Part shown: positions 50,276-58,218 of the stretch, in pieces
Layout of the letters: each line of letters starts with the position of its first letter
Position numbering within the stretch: the first letter of the stretch is position 1
DNA from: Acidobacteriota bacterium
Lineage (GTDB): Bacteria; Acidobacteriota; Thermoanaerobaculia; UBA5066
Direction: 5' to 3'
Length of the DNA: 64,000 nucleotides
Assembly: GCA_008363385.1 (NCBI GenBank)
Contig: RHKY01000008.1
Span: 78,390 to 142,389 of the forward strand
Made by a program: the position numbers and the translations under genes
Notes under the pieces: model-generated
The model's database searches: none
Told to the model about the DNA's origin: nothing
What the model saw: the letters and a program-made list of their open reading frames with translations, nothing else

Positions 50276-51786
50276 CGCCCGCCCGCCCGGTCCGCCTCGC
50301 CGCCGCGGCGCTGGCGCTCCTCCTCGGCCTCCTCGCCACGGCCTCCTGCGGGCGGTCGAAGGGCCGGGAGATCCGCGTCGTCTTCGGCGCCGACATCCTC
50401 TCCCTCGACCCGAACGAGAAGTTCGAGACCGTCACCGACACGTACGCCATCAACGTCTTCGAGCCGCTCCTCCGTTACGACTGGCGCGGCTCGTACGTCC
50501 CGGTCCTGGCCCTGCGGTGGGACATCGCCGACGGCAAGACGTGGCGCTTCGCCCTCCGCCCGGGCGTCCGCTTCCACGACGGAAGGACGCTCACCGCCCA
50601 GGACGTCGCCTTCTCCATCCAGCGGGTGCTCGACCGGCCCGGCTCCGAGCTCAGGCCCTACCTCCAGTCGATCGAGGCCGTCCGCGTCGTCGACCCGCTC
50701 ACCGTCGAGGTCGTCTCGCCCCGCCCCGCCGCGATCCTCCCGGCGCTGTCGTTCGTCTACGTCCTCCCCTCGGCCTCGCTCGGGGCCCGGGGCGAGGAGG
50801 ACTTCTTCCGGAGCCCGGCCGGGACCGGACCCTACCGCTTCGTCGCCAGGACCCCCGGCAAGAGCCTCTCGCTCGCCGCCTTCGACGGCTACTGGGGCGA
50901 GCGCCCCGCCTATGCCCGCGCCGAGTTCCGGTACGCGCTGGACCCGGAGGAGATGTGGACGGCCGCCGAGGAGGGCGCCCCCGCGATCATCGTCGGCCCG
51001 GGGCTGAAGTCCTGGCAGGCCCGCGATGGGAAGAAGGGCGTCCGCCTCATCGCCCGCCCGGGCCTGTCGGTGCAGTTCCTCACCCTGGCCATGCAGCCGG
51101 GGAGGCCTCTGGCCGACCCGAAGGTCCGCCGCGCGCTCCGCGCGGCCCTGGACCCCCGGCTCCTCGTGGAGCGCTTGACGCGCGGCCGGGCCTTCATCGC
51201 GAACCAGTTCGTCAGCCCCGGCATCGTCGGCTACAACCCGCGGATGACGCTCCCCGCGTTCGAGCCCGGGCTGGCCCGCCGCCTCCTGGCCGAGGCCGGC
51301 CACCCGGACGGCCTGGACCTGACGATGACAGTCTCCGAAGGCCCGCACCCGCTCGCCGACGAGGTCGTCCGGCAGCTGGGCGAGGCCGGCATCCGCGTGA
51401 AGCCCGTCGTCCTGCCGTTCGAGCAGTACTACGACCGGGCCAAGCAGTGCACGGACGACCTCGCCTCGATCGGCTGGATCTGCTCCACCGGGGACGGCTC
51501 GGAGATCCTCGACGGCGCGTTCGGGACCCCTTCGGACGGCAACGGGGCGACGCCGGCCTGCGGCTACGCGAGCCCCGTCCTCGACGAGCTCCGGGACCGG
51601 ATCGCGCGGACGCTCGACCCGCGCGCCCGCCAGCGGATGCTGCAGGACGCCATGTCCCTGCTCATGGAGGACCTCCCGTGGATCCCGCTCTTCGTCCCCG
51701 AGGACCGCTACGCGGTGCAGGGAGGCGTCTCCTGGGAGCCGCGGCCCGACTCGGAGGTCTACCTGCCGGACGTGCGGCCGAAGTAG
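50272..51786 (+). CDS. ABC transporter family-5 substrate-binding lipoprotein, copy 2
   Basis: 504 residues, GTG start overlapping copy 1. Lipoprotein signal with LLATASC, then VVFGADILSLDPNEKFETVT, GVRFHDGRTLTAQDVAFSIQ, SPAGTGPYRFVARTPGKSL, LLAEAGHPDGLDLTMTVS. Paralogous to copy 1 but clearly diverged, so the two likely have different ligands. The pair has no transporter subunits attached. Confidence 0.92.
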   Translation: MTPARPVRLAAAALALLLGLLATASCGRSKGREIRVVFGADILSLDPNEKFETVTDTYAINVFEPLLRYDWRGSYVPVLALRWDIADGKTWRFALRPGVRFHDGRTLTAQDVAFSIQRVLDRPGSELRPYLQSIEAVRVVDPLTVEVVSPRPAAILPALSFVYVLPSASLGARGEEDFFRSPAGTGPYRFVARTPGKSLSLAAFDGYWGERPAYARAEFRYALDPEEMWTAAEEGAPAIIVGPGLKSWQARDGKKGVRLIARPGLSVQFLTLAMQPGRPLADPKVRRALRAALDPRLLVERLTRGRAFIANQFVSPGIVGYNPRMTLPAFEPGLARRLLAEAGHPDGLDLTMTVSEGPHPLADEVVRQLGEAGIRVKPVVLPFEQYYDRAKQCTDDLASIGWICSTGDGSEILDGAFGTPSDGNGATPACGYASPVLDELRDRIARTLDPRARQRMLQDAMSLLMEDLPWIPLFVPEDRYAVQGGVSWEPRPDSEVYLPDVRPK

Positions 51787-51805
51787 GCGGCCGCGGGGGG
51801 GACGG

Positions 51806-52615
51806 ATGAAGGACGACGTCGTTCTGGTGACGGGTGCCTCCTCGGGCATCGGGGCGGCCGTGGCGCGGGAGCTGGGCAAGCGCGGCGCGCGGCTCGTCCT
51901 GGCGGCGCGGAGGAAGGCGGCCCTCGAAGAGCTCGCCGCCGAGCTGGCCTCGCGGGGGGTGGCCGCGATCGCCGTCGAGTGCGACGTGACGAAGGACGGC
52001 GACCCCGAGGCGGCCGTCGCCGCGGCGGTCGAGCGGTTCGGGGCGCTGGACGCGGTCCTCGCCAACGCGGGCTTCGGCGTGGCCGGGCGCTTCGAGGCCC
52101 TCACGATCGAGGACCACCGCCGGCAGATGGAGACGAACCTCTTCGGCGTCCTCCGGACGCTCCTGGCCGCGCTGCCCGAGGTCAAGAAGCGGCGAGGCCG
52201 GATCGGCGTGGTGGGGAGCGTGAACGGCTACGTCGGCACGCCCGCCACGTCCTCGTACTGCATGTCCAAGTTCGCCCTTCGCGGCCTGTGCGACTGCCTG
52301 CGGGTGGAGATGGCGCCCCACGGCGTCTCCGTGACCCACCTGGCCCCCGGGTTCGTGGAGAGCGAGATCCGCTTCAAGGACAACCGCGGGAAGCTCCACT
52401 CCGGGGCCAAGGACCCGGTCCCCTCCTGGCTCGTGGCCTCGGCCGAGGACGCCGCCGAGGAGATCGTCACCGCGCTCGAGCGGCGGGAGAAGGAGCGCGT
52501 CGTGACGTTCCACGGCAAGGTGGCCGTCTTCCTGCAGCGGCACGCCCCGTGGATCGTCGACGCCGTCGTCCCGCTCGTCGACGCCGACCGCCGGCCGGAC
52601 CGGGCCGGGCGGTAG
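51806..52615 (+). CDS. Short-chain dehydrogenase/reductase
   Basis: 269 residues. NAD(P)-binding TGASSGIGAAVARELG, Arg in AARRKAALEEL suggesting NADP, CDVTKDG, ANAGFGV, and the catalytic Ser/Tyr/Lys set in GVVGSVNGYVGTPATSSYCMSKFALR. A C-terminal hydrophobic-basic region (VVTFHGKVAVFLQRHAPWIV) is like that of DHRS7-type membrane-associated members. Substrate unknown. Confidence 0.93.
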   Translation: MKDDVVLVTGASSGIGAAVARELGKRGARLVLAARRKAALEELAAELASRGVAAIAVECDVTKDGDPEAAVAAAVERFGALDAVLANAGFGVAGRFEALTIEDHRRQMETNLFGVLRTLLAALPEVKKRRGRIGVVGSVNGYVGTPATSSYCMSKFALRGLCDCLRVEMAPHGVSVTHLAPGFVESEIRFKDNRGKLHSGAKDPVPSWLVASAEDAAEEIVTALERREKERVVTFHGKVAVFLQRHAPWIVDAVVPLVDADRRPDRAGR

Positions 52616-52644
52616 CGTTCCCGGGGGGGAGGAGGCGGAGGCCG

Positions 52645-53889
52645 CTACAGCGTCGCCGCGCTCCCCGTCAGCTTCTCGATCAGAGCCGCGGCCACCATCC
52701 CCGTCCCGGGCATCCGCTTGCCGGTGCACCTCACCGTGTCGCCGACGCGGGGCTCCCCGAGGATCCGCGTCATCGGGGTGACCATCACCCGGACGTCGCC
52801 GATCGTCCAGAGCCCGGGGAGGATCGACTTCACGACGCCGGTGAAGACGACGTCCGAAGGCGGGCCGAGGTCCACCTTGGCGATGACCTTCGCGAGGAGG
52901 GCGCCCGAGGCGTCGCGGACGGCGAGGACCTCGACCGTGTCTCCAACGCGCGGGTCCCCCACGATCCGCGTCCCGGCGTCGACCTTCACGACAACGGTCG
53001 ACGCGCCCGTGCTCTCGGTGGCGATCGTCCACTCCGTGCGGTCGATGGACCGGACGACGCCCCGGATCCGCGTGAGCTCCGGCGGAGCCTCCGGGACCTT
53101 GGCGATCAGCTGGGCCAGGAACCCGCCGGCGGAGTCGGCGTGGCCGACGACCTCGACCGTGTCGCCCACGACCGGGTCGCCGACGATCCGGGTCTCCGCG
53201 TTGACCGTGACCTGCCGGACCGAGCCGTCCGCCAGCGCGATCTTCCAGGAGGAGGTGCCGATCTCCTCGACGACTCCCCGGAACCGCTCCATCGGCTGGG
53301 GCGCGGGCGAGAGGACCAGGACGCGGAACGCCGTGATCTTCCCGTCCACGTTCGTGACGGAGGCCGTGACCGGGTCGCCCGGCTTCAGGTCCTCGATGCC
53401 GTCCAGCGCCGGGGCGGTGCGCGGGCCTCCCCAGGCCGTCCGGTCCGTGACGTGGACGGTCAGGCCGAGGAGGTGGAAGGTCCGGGCCTCGACCTCGACG
53501 GAGTCGACCGTCCCGGCGAGGAGGGCCTGCGGCGGCTGGGCGAAGACGAAGACGGTCCGGGCGGCGAGCGGCGGGGCCGTCGCCCCCTCGGCCAGGACGA
53601 CGGCGACGCGGGCGCCGACGACGAGGTCGGCCGCGGTGCCGGGCTGGCCGCCGGGCTTGACGACGTCAGCGCCCGTGGCGTCCACCGCGACGAGGCCCTC
53701 GAGGACCGTGAACACCGGTCCGGCCGAGGGCCCGCTCGGGGGCGTCACGCTCGAGATCACCCCCTCGACGGCGGCCCGGACCATGGCCGGCCGGTCGTCG
53801 TTGACGGAGAGCTGGGCGGCCGCGGGCGCGGCGGCGAGCGGAAGGAGGAGGGAGAGCGCGACGCGCGCGGCCCGGACGGCTGGGTTCAT
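52645..53889 (-). CDS. Secreted protein with tandem DUF5666-like beta repeats
   Basis: 414 residues from an ATG with GAGGGGG upstream. Signal peptide (MNPAVRAARVALSLLLPLAA, cleavage near AAAQ). About five repeats of 65-75 residues follow, with signatures such as GVVEEIGTSSWKIALADGSV, TRIVGDPVVGDTVEVVG, GVVRSIDRTEWTIATESTGA and TRIVGDPRVGDTVEVLAV. DUF5666 modules are small OB-like beta units in exported proteins of unknown role. The copies are similar enough at DNA level to suggest recent duplication. Confidence 0.85.
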   Translation of the reverse strand: MNPAVRAARVALSLLLPLAAAPAAAQLSVNDDRPAMVRAAVEGVISSVTPPSGPSAGPVFTVLEGLVAVDATGADVVKPGGQPGTAADLVVGARVAVVLAEGATAPPLAARTVFVFAQPPQALLAGTVDSVEVEARTFHLLGLTVHVTDRTAWGGPRTAPALDGIEDLKPGDPVTASVTNVDGKITAFRVLVLSPAPQPMERFRGVVEEIGTSSWKIALADGSVRQVTVNAETRIVGDPVVGDTVEVVGHADSAGGFLAQLIAKVPEAPPELTRIRGVVRSIDRTEWTIATESTGASTVVVKVDAGTRIVGDPRVGDTVEVLAVRDASGALLAKVIAKVDLGPPSDVVFTGVVKSILPGLWTIGDVRVMVTPMTRILGEPRVGDTVRCTGKRMPGTGMVAAALIEKLTGSAATL

Positions 53890-53989
53890 TCGACCCCCTC
53901 GGCGCGCCGTGACGGAGCGCCACCTGGACGTTAGTGACGCCTCCCCCGGCGATCCCACGGCCCGGCGGGATGGGGCGCCGGCGGCGAGG

Positions 53990-54649
53990 TTACGCCTTCC
54001 CGGCCCGGGGCGCGCGGTGCCGGTCGAGCCAGGCCGCCCAGAACGGGAAGAGCCAGGCGGCCATCCCCGCCCCGGCGACCGCGGCGACGCTGGGCGGCGG
54101 CGTGCCCGTGAGCGCGGCGGCCCAGATCCCCGTCACCAGGACGACGTAGCCGACGAACGCCCAGCGCCCCACCCGGTCGACCGGGCGGGTCGAGCGGGCG
54201 TAGAGGACGAGGGCGGCCAGGAAGAGCACCCCCTCAACGGCCGCGGTGGCCGGGACCGAGCGCCAGAGGCCGAGGCCCACCATCGGCCCCGAGAGCCCGA
54301 CCGGCACGTCCGGCCCGTGGGAGAGGGCGTCGAGGACCCAGTGGCTGACGACGCCCAGGCCGGCGACGACCGACGCGGCACGGTTCCGCGTCGCCAGGAA
54401 GACCGCCCCCGCGAAGAGGAGCCCCCAGGCGACCGTCATCGCCAGGCTGTGGGACCAGGGGTAGTGGTCGAAGGCCAGCGGGGTCACGGCCGTGTTCCCC
54501 GGGTCGATCCGGACCCTCTCGACGCCTGAGAGGACCAGGACGGGCCAGACGAGGTCCAGGAAGAGGGGAGCGGCCACGAGCCAGCCGAGCGACACGCCCG
54601 GGACCAGGCGCTTGCTGGCGAAACCGACGGCGTGGTGTCCTACGAACAC
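53990..54649 (-). CDS. Membrane protein of the DUF457 (YdjM/YbcI) hydrolase-like family
   Basis: 219 residues, GTG start, about six hydrophobic segments. Conserved polar residues appear at MFVGHHAVGFASKRLVPG, DHYPWSHSLAMTVAWGLLFA and GLGVVSHWVLDALSHGPDVP, the His/Asp pattern of membrane-bound metal-dependent hydrolase-like proteins. Actual activity unknown. Gene lies downstream of the rhodanese gene on the same strand (33 nt). Confidence 0.78.
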   Translation of the reverse strand: MFVGHHAVGFASKRLVPGVSLGWLVAAPLFLDLVWPVLVLSGVERVRIDPGNTAVTPLAFDHYPWSHSLAMTVAWGLLFAGAVFLATRNRAASVVAGLGVVSHWVLDALSHGPDVPVGLSGPMVGLGLWRSVPATAAVEGVLFLAALVLYARSTRPVDRVGRWAFVGYVVLVTGIWAAALTGTPPPSVAAVAGAGMAAWLFPFWAAWLDRHRAPRAGKA

Positions 54650-54682
54650 GGTGTCGCGCTCCGCCTCGCCCGGGAGGGGCCG

Positions 54683-55063
54683 TCAGCGGGCCTCGGGGAA
54701 GCCGGCGGCGAGGAGCTGCTTGTAGCTCTCCGGGATGGCGCGGGCGTCGAACCCCTTCCCCTTCAGGAACGCGGCGACGCGCCTGGACCGGCTCCCGATG
54801 GCGCAGTAGAGGTAGACCGGCTTGTCCCTGGGAAGCGTGTCCAGGGCGGCCCGCCCGGCGGCGAACTCGCTCATCGGCATCGAGCGGGCGTCGCGCAGGT
54901 GGCCCCCCTGCCACTCCTTCGGCTCGCGGACGTCGACGAGGACGGCCTTCCCCGACTCGACGGCGGCCTTCACGTCCTTCAGGTCCTCGGCTCCAGCGGC
55001 GGGGAAGGCGAGGCCGACGGCCAGGAGGGCGGCGGCAGCGAGGCGGGCGAGTCGGCTCGGCAT
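54683..55063 (-). CDS. Periplasmic rhodanese-domain protein
   Basis: 126 residues from ATG 55063. Signal peptide (MPSRLARLAAAALLAVGLAF, cleavage near AAGAE), then one rhodanese domain: AVLVDVREPKEWQGGHLRDA and the active-site loop YLYCAIGSRSRRVAAFL with Cys. It would move sulfane sulfur or act in redox chemistry in the periplasm. The frame is open well upstream, but that extension reads through an intrinsic terminator and is not credible. Confidence 0.88.
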   Translation of the reverse strand: MPSRLARLAAAALLAVGLAFPAAGAEDLKDVKAAVESGKAVLVDVREPKEWQGGHLRDARSMPMSEFAAGRAALDTLPRDKPVYLYCAIGSRSRRVAAFLKGKGFDARAIPESYKQLLAAGFPEAR

Positions 55064-55072
55064 CGGCACGGG

Positions 55073-55078
55073 AGGGTA
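55073..55078 (-). promoter_or_regulatory. Leaderless-type -10 box (TACCCT) for the rhodanese gene
   Basis: TACCCT ends 9 nt before the ATG at 55063; no Shine-Dalgarno sequence. Confidence 0.35.
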
Positions 55079-55096
55079 GCGGGGCCGGGGCCTCCT

Positions 55097-55140
55097 GAAA
55101 AGAAAAAGAACCGAGGGGGTTGGAGGAGTAACCCCCTCGG
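55097..55140 (-). terminator. Canonical intrinsic terminator with U-tract (minus strand)
   Basis: 55131-55140 pairs perfectly with 55111-55120 (10 bp, 10-nt loop), followed on the minus strand by TTCTTTTTCTTTTC. It is the only U-tract terminator I see in the window. It would stop minus-strand transcripts about 35 nt before the rhodanese gene. Confidence 0.7.
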
Positions 55141-55263
55141 GGGTAGGAGTCGGTGGAGCGACTTCGTGACGCTCCACACCCGGTATACGCAAGCTGGTTG
55201 CCACTCGTTTCGGGTGACACGCCGTGGTGTCCGCATCGGCAGGCTTGGGGTGCTGGGCTACAG
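55141..55263 (-). ncRNA. Possible small RNA or attenuated leader upstream of the rhodanese gene
   Basis: This part of a 314-nt gene-free region is visibly less GC-rich than its surroundings. It contains a perfect 8-bp stem (55153-55160 with 55170-55177) and GTATAC at 55183-55188, and on the minus strand it leads into the intrinsic terminator at 55097-55140. No minus-strand promoter with a good -35 was found, and no known riboswitch is recognised. Confidence 0.25.
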
Positions 55264-55360
55264 ATTGGCTGGTGCGAATGGCAGCCCATTGGACCTTGAC
55301 AGCCCTCTATTGCGGCGTATAGCTTGTGGTGGACCGGTCCAATGGTCGCTATTGGCTGGT
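55264..55360. promoter_or_regulatory. Direct and inverted repeats around the MocR promoter (candidate operator)
   Basis: ATTGGCTGGT occurs at 55264-55273 and again at 55351-55360. ATTGGACC (55288-55295) is inverted as GGTCCAAT (55336-55343), part of a 10-bp palindrome GGACCGGTCC (55331-55340). The sites flank the -35 box and the transcription start, as expected for autoregulation by a MocR-type protein that binds direct repeats. Confidence 0.5.
55296..55323 (+). promoter_or_regulatory. Sigma70-type promoter of the MocR/aminotransferase operon
   Basis: Consensus TTGACA (55296-55301), a 16-nt spacer, then TATAGC (55318-55323). Expected transcription start is near 55330, giving a leader of about 48 nt with CAGGAGG ahead of the GTG at 55378. 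Confidence 0.7.
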
Positions 55361-55377
55361 CAGGAGGTTTCAGGCCG

Positions 55378-56889
55378 GTGGAGATCAGGATCGACAGGGG
55401 GAGCGGGGTTCCGGTCTACCAGCAGATCCGGGCCGGGATCCGCGACCAGATCCTCTCCGGCCGGCTGCCCGGCGGCTTCCGCCTTCCGCCGGAGCGCAGG
55501 CTCGCCGACGCCCTCGGCGTGAACCGCTCCACGGTCCTCGCCGCCTACCGCGAGCTGAAGGCCGAGGGGATGCTGGACGCGCACGTCGGCCGGGGAACGA
55601 CGGTCACGATCCGCCCGGAGACGCCGGAGACGCCGGCCCCGGCGACCCCCCTTCCCTGGCGGCAGCTGTTCCGCGCCGGGGCCGCGCGCGAGCACGACCC
55701 GCTCCTGAGGAACGTCCTGGAGCTGACCGAGCGCAGGGACGTGATCTCGCTCTCGGCCGGGCTGCCGGCGCCCGAGCTCTTCCCGCTGGAGACGCTCGCC
55801 GCCATCGCCGGAGACGTCCTGTCCCGCAACGGCTCCGAGGCCCTCCTCCACAGCCCCACCGAGGGGCTCACCTCGTTCCGCGAGGCGCTCGCCGAGCTGA
55901 CGACCTCACGCGGGATCCGCACCTCGGCGCCCGAGGTGCTCGTCCTCTCCGGCTCGCAGCAGGGCCTCGACCTCGTCGCCCGGACCTTCCTCGACCCCGG
56001 GGACGCCGTCGTCGTCGAGGAGCCGTCCTACTTCGGCGCGCTCGAGGCCTTCCGCAGCGCGCAGGCCCGGCTCCTCGGCGTGCCGTGCGACGCCGAGGGG
56101 ATGCGGACCGACCTCCTCGCCTCGCTCCTGACCCGCCACCGGCCCAAGCTGATCTACACGCTCCCGACGTTCCAGAACCCCTCGGGCGCCGTGATGAGCC
56201 TCGCCCGGCGTCAGCAGCTCCTCGACCTCTCGATCCGGCACCAGGTGCCGATCGTGGAGGACGACTCCTACTCGGACCTCCGGTACGACGGCGAGCCGGC
56301 GCCCGCGCTGGCCGCGCTCGACCCGGGCGAGCACGTCCTCTACCTGAGCTCCCTCTCGAAGGTCCTCTTCCCGGGGCTGAGGCTCGGGTGGCTGCGCGCC
56401 CCGCGCGCGGTGGTCCGCCAGCTCGCGCTCGTCAAGCAGGCCATCGACCTCCACTCCGGGACGCTGGCGCAGCGCCTCATCGAGAGGTTCCTCCGCGAGG
56501 GCCACTTCGCGCGGCACGTCGCCACGCTGCGGTCCGAGTACGCGCGGCGGAGGGACGCCCTCCTCTCGTCGCTCGGCGCGGTCGCCCCGGAGGGCTTCTC
56601 GTGGGAGCGCCCGGCCGGGGGCTTCTACGTCTGGCTCCGGGTCCCGGAGGCGATCTCGCCCGCGCGGCTGCTCTCGGAGGCGGCCCGCGAGCGGGTCGCC
56701 TACCTCCCCGGCGCGGCCTGCTACGTCTCGGAACCGCCGGAGGGCCGCCTCCGCCTCAACTTCACGTTCCACACCCCGGACCGGCTCCGCGAGGGGGTCG
56801 AGCGGCTCGCCCGCGCCCTCGCCGCCGCCGCGTCCGAGCCGGCGCAAGAGCCCCCGCGCCCCGGCGCGGGGACCCCCCCGATCGTCTGA
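55378..56889 (+). CDS. MocR/PdxR-family regulator (GntR HTH fused to aminotransferase domain)
   Basis: 503 residues from GTG 55378 with CAGGAGG 10 nt upstream. GntR winged helix at 5-75 (VPVYQQIRAGIRDQILSGRL, RLADALGVNRSTVLAAYREL), a Pro/Thr linker, then a type-I PLP aminotransferase fold with the PLP Lys in YLSSLSKVLFPGLRLGW, PTFQNPSG and LRLNFTF. Such regulators sense amino acids or PLP-related metabolites and usually control their own and a neighbouring gene. The next gene is an aminotransferase closely resembling its C-terminal domain, the likely target. Confidence 0.94.
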   Translation: MEIRIDRGSGVPVYQQIRAGIRDQILSGRLPGGFRLPPERRLADALGVNRSTVLAAYRELKAEGMLDAHVGRGTTVTIRPETPETPAPATPLPWRQLFRAGAAREHDPLLRNVLELTERRDVISLSAGLPAPELFPLETLAAIAGDVLSRNGSEALLHSPTEGLTSFREALAELTTSRGIRTSAPEVLVLSGSQQGLDLVARTFLDPGDAVVVEEPSYFGALEAFRSAQARLLGVPCDAEGMRTDLLASLLTRHRPKLIYTLPTFQNPSGAVMSLARRQQLLDLSIRHQVPIVEDDSYSDLRYDGEPAPALAALDPGEHVLYLSSLSKVLFPGLRLGWLRAPRAVVRQLALVKQAIDLHSGTLAQRLIERFLREGHFARHVATLRSEYARRRDALLSSLGAVAPEGFSWERPAGGFYVWLRVPEAISPARLLSEAARERVAYLPGAACYVSEPPEGRLRLNFTFHTPDRLREGVERLARALAAAASEPAQEPPRPGAGTPPIV

Positions 56890-56909
56890 CGTCGAGGAAG
56901 GAGGACCGC

Positions 56910-58136
56910 ATGGCCGTCTCGTTCGCCAAGCGCATGGAAGTCGTCAAGGCCTCGGAGATCCGCGAGATCCTGAAGATCACGCAGCGCCCCGGGGTCATCT
57001 CGTTCGCGGGCGGCCTCCCGGCCCCCGAGCTCTTCCCGGTCAAGGAGCTCCAGGAGGCCTCGCGCCTCGTCCTGGAGGAGCAGGGGACGACGGCCCTCCA
57101 GTACTCCACGACCGAGGGGCACCCGCCGCTGCGCACGAAGATCGCCGAGCGGATGAACCGCAAGTGGGGGACCCGCCTGACGGCGTCCGAGATCCTCGTG
57201 ACGGTCGGCTCGCAGCAGGGGCTCGACCTCGTCGCCAAGCTCTTCCTCGACGAGGGGGACGTCGTCGTCTGCGAGAGCCCGACGTACCTCGGGGCCATCT
57301 CGGCGTTCAACGTCTTCCGCCCCCGCTGGGTGGAGGTCCCGACGGACGGCGACGGGATGGACATGGAGGCCCTGGAGCGGGTCCTCCGGACGACGGACCG
57401 CGTCAAGCTCGTCTACGTCGTCCCGAACTTCCAGAACCCGACGGGCCGCACCTGGTCGCTCGAGCGCCGCAAGCGCCTGGCCGAGCTGGCGACGCGGTTC
57501 GACGTGCCGGTCCTCGAGGACAACCCGTACGGCGAGCTGCGGTTCGAGGGGGAGGACCTCCCCGCCATCCAGGCGCTGGAGCCCGACAGCCTCGTCCTGT
57601 CGGTGGGGACCTTCTCGAAGATCTTCTGCCCCGGCATGCGGATCGGCTGGGTGGCCGCGCCCCGGCGCTTCCTCGACAGGCTCGTCATCCTCAAGCAGGG
57701 GACCGACCTCCACACCCCGACGTTCACCCAGCTCCAGCTGAACCGGTACCTCGACGACTACGACATCGAGGCCAACGTCGCCCGGATCCGCGACGTCTAC
57801 CGCCAGCGCCGGGCCGCGATGACCCGCGCGCTCGAGCGCGAGATGCCCGCGGGCGTCACCTTCTCGCGGCCGCAGGGCGGCCTCTTCCTCTGGGTGGAGC
57901 TGCCGGAGGGGATGGACGCGCGCGAGCTCCTCTCGCGCTGCCTGCAGCAGGAGGTGGCCTTCGTCCCGGGCGGGGCCTTCTTCCCGAACGGCGGGCGCGA
58001 GAACACCTTCCGGCTGAACTACTCCAACATGCCGATCGAGAGGATCGAGGAGGGGATCCGCCGCCTGGGCGCCTGCGTCCGCGAGATGGTGCAGGCCCCG
58101 GTCCCGGCGCGCGAGGCGGCGCTGGCGCTGCCCTAG
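56910..58136 (+). CDS. PLP-dependent aminotransferase (2-aminoadipate/LysN-like class I)
   Basis: 408 residues, ATG with AAGGAGG upstream. VISFAGGLPAPELFPVKELQ, LQYSTTEGHPPLR, GSQQGLDLVAKLFLDEGD, VPNFQNPTG and the PLP Lys in VGTFSKIFCPGMRIGW identify the class I/II group containing LysN and ARO8-type 2-aminoadipate or aromatic/branched-chain aminotransferases. It probably uses 2-oxoglutarate as acceptor. 20 nt downstream of the MocR gene; the two aminotransferase domains share many motifs and are probably an old duplicate. Confidence 0.94.
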   Translation: MAVSFAKRMEVVKASEIREILKITQRPGVISFAGGLPAPELFPVKELQEASRLVLEEQGTTALQYSTTEGHPPLRTKIAERMNRKWGTRLTASEILVTVGSQQGLDLVAKLFLDEGDVVVCESPTYLGAISAFNVFRPRWVEVPTDGDGMDMEALERVLRTTDRVKLVYVVPNFQNPTGRTWSLERRKRLAELATRFDVPVLEDNPYGELRFEGEDLPAIQALEPDSLVLSVGTFSKIFCPGMRIGWVAAPRRFLDRLVILKQGTDLHTPTFTQLQLNRYLDDYDIEANVARIRDVYRQRRAAMTRALEREMPAGVTFSRPQGGLFLWVELPEGMDARELLSRCLQQEVAFVPGGAFFPNGGRENTFRLNYSNMPIERIEEGIRRLGACVREMVQAPVPAREAALALP

Positions 58137-58170
58137 CGGCGCCTTGGCGCGGCCCTGGGCGCGCCCGCGG

Positions 58171-58216
58171 TGGACGGACGCCGCGGGAGCCGGATAATCG
58201 CGGCGGAAACGCCGCG
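58171..58216 (+). promoter_or_regulatory. Promoter and inverted repeat ahead of the second kinase gene
   Basis: TGGACG (58171-58176), 16-nt spacer, GATAAT (58193-58198). Directly after the -10, CGCGGCG (58199-58205) and CGCCGCG (58210-58216) form a 7-bp stem with a GAAA loop, ending 2 nt before the ATG. It may be an operator or a structure that hides the start. Confidence 0.5.
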
Positions 58217-58218
58217 CG

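Noticed and set aside
55064-55377. tRNA or protein gene in the low-GC gap
   Set aside because: No cloverleaf with T-loop signature, and frames through it run across an intrinsic terminator without conserved sequence; interpreted as a regulatory region.
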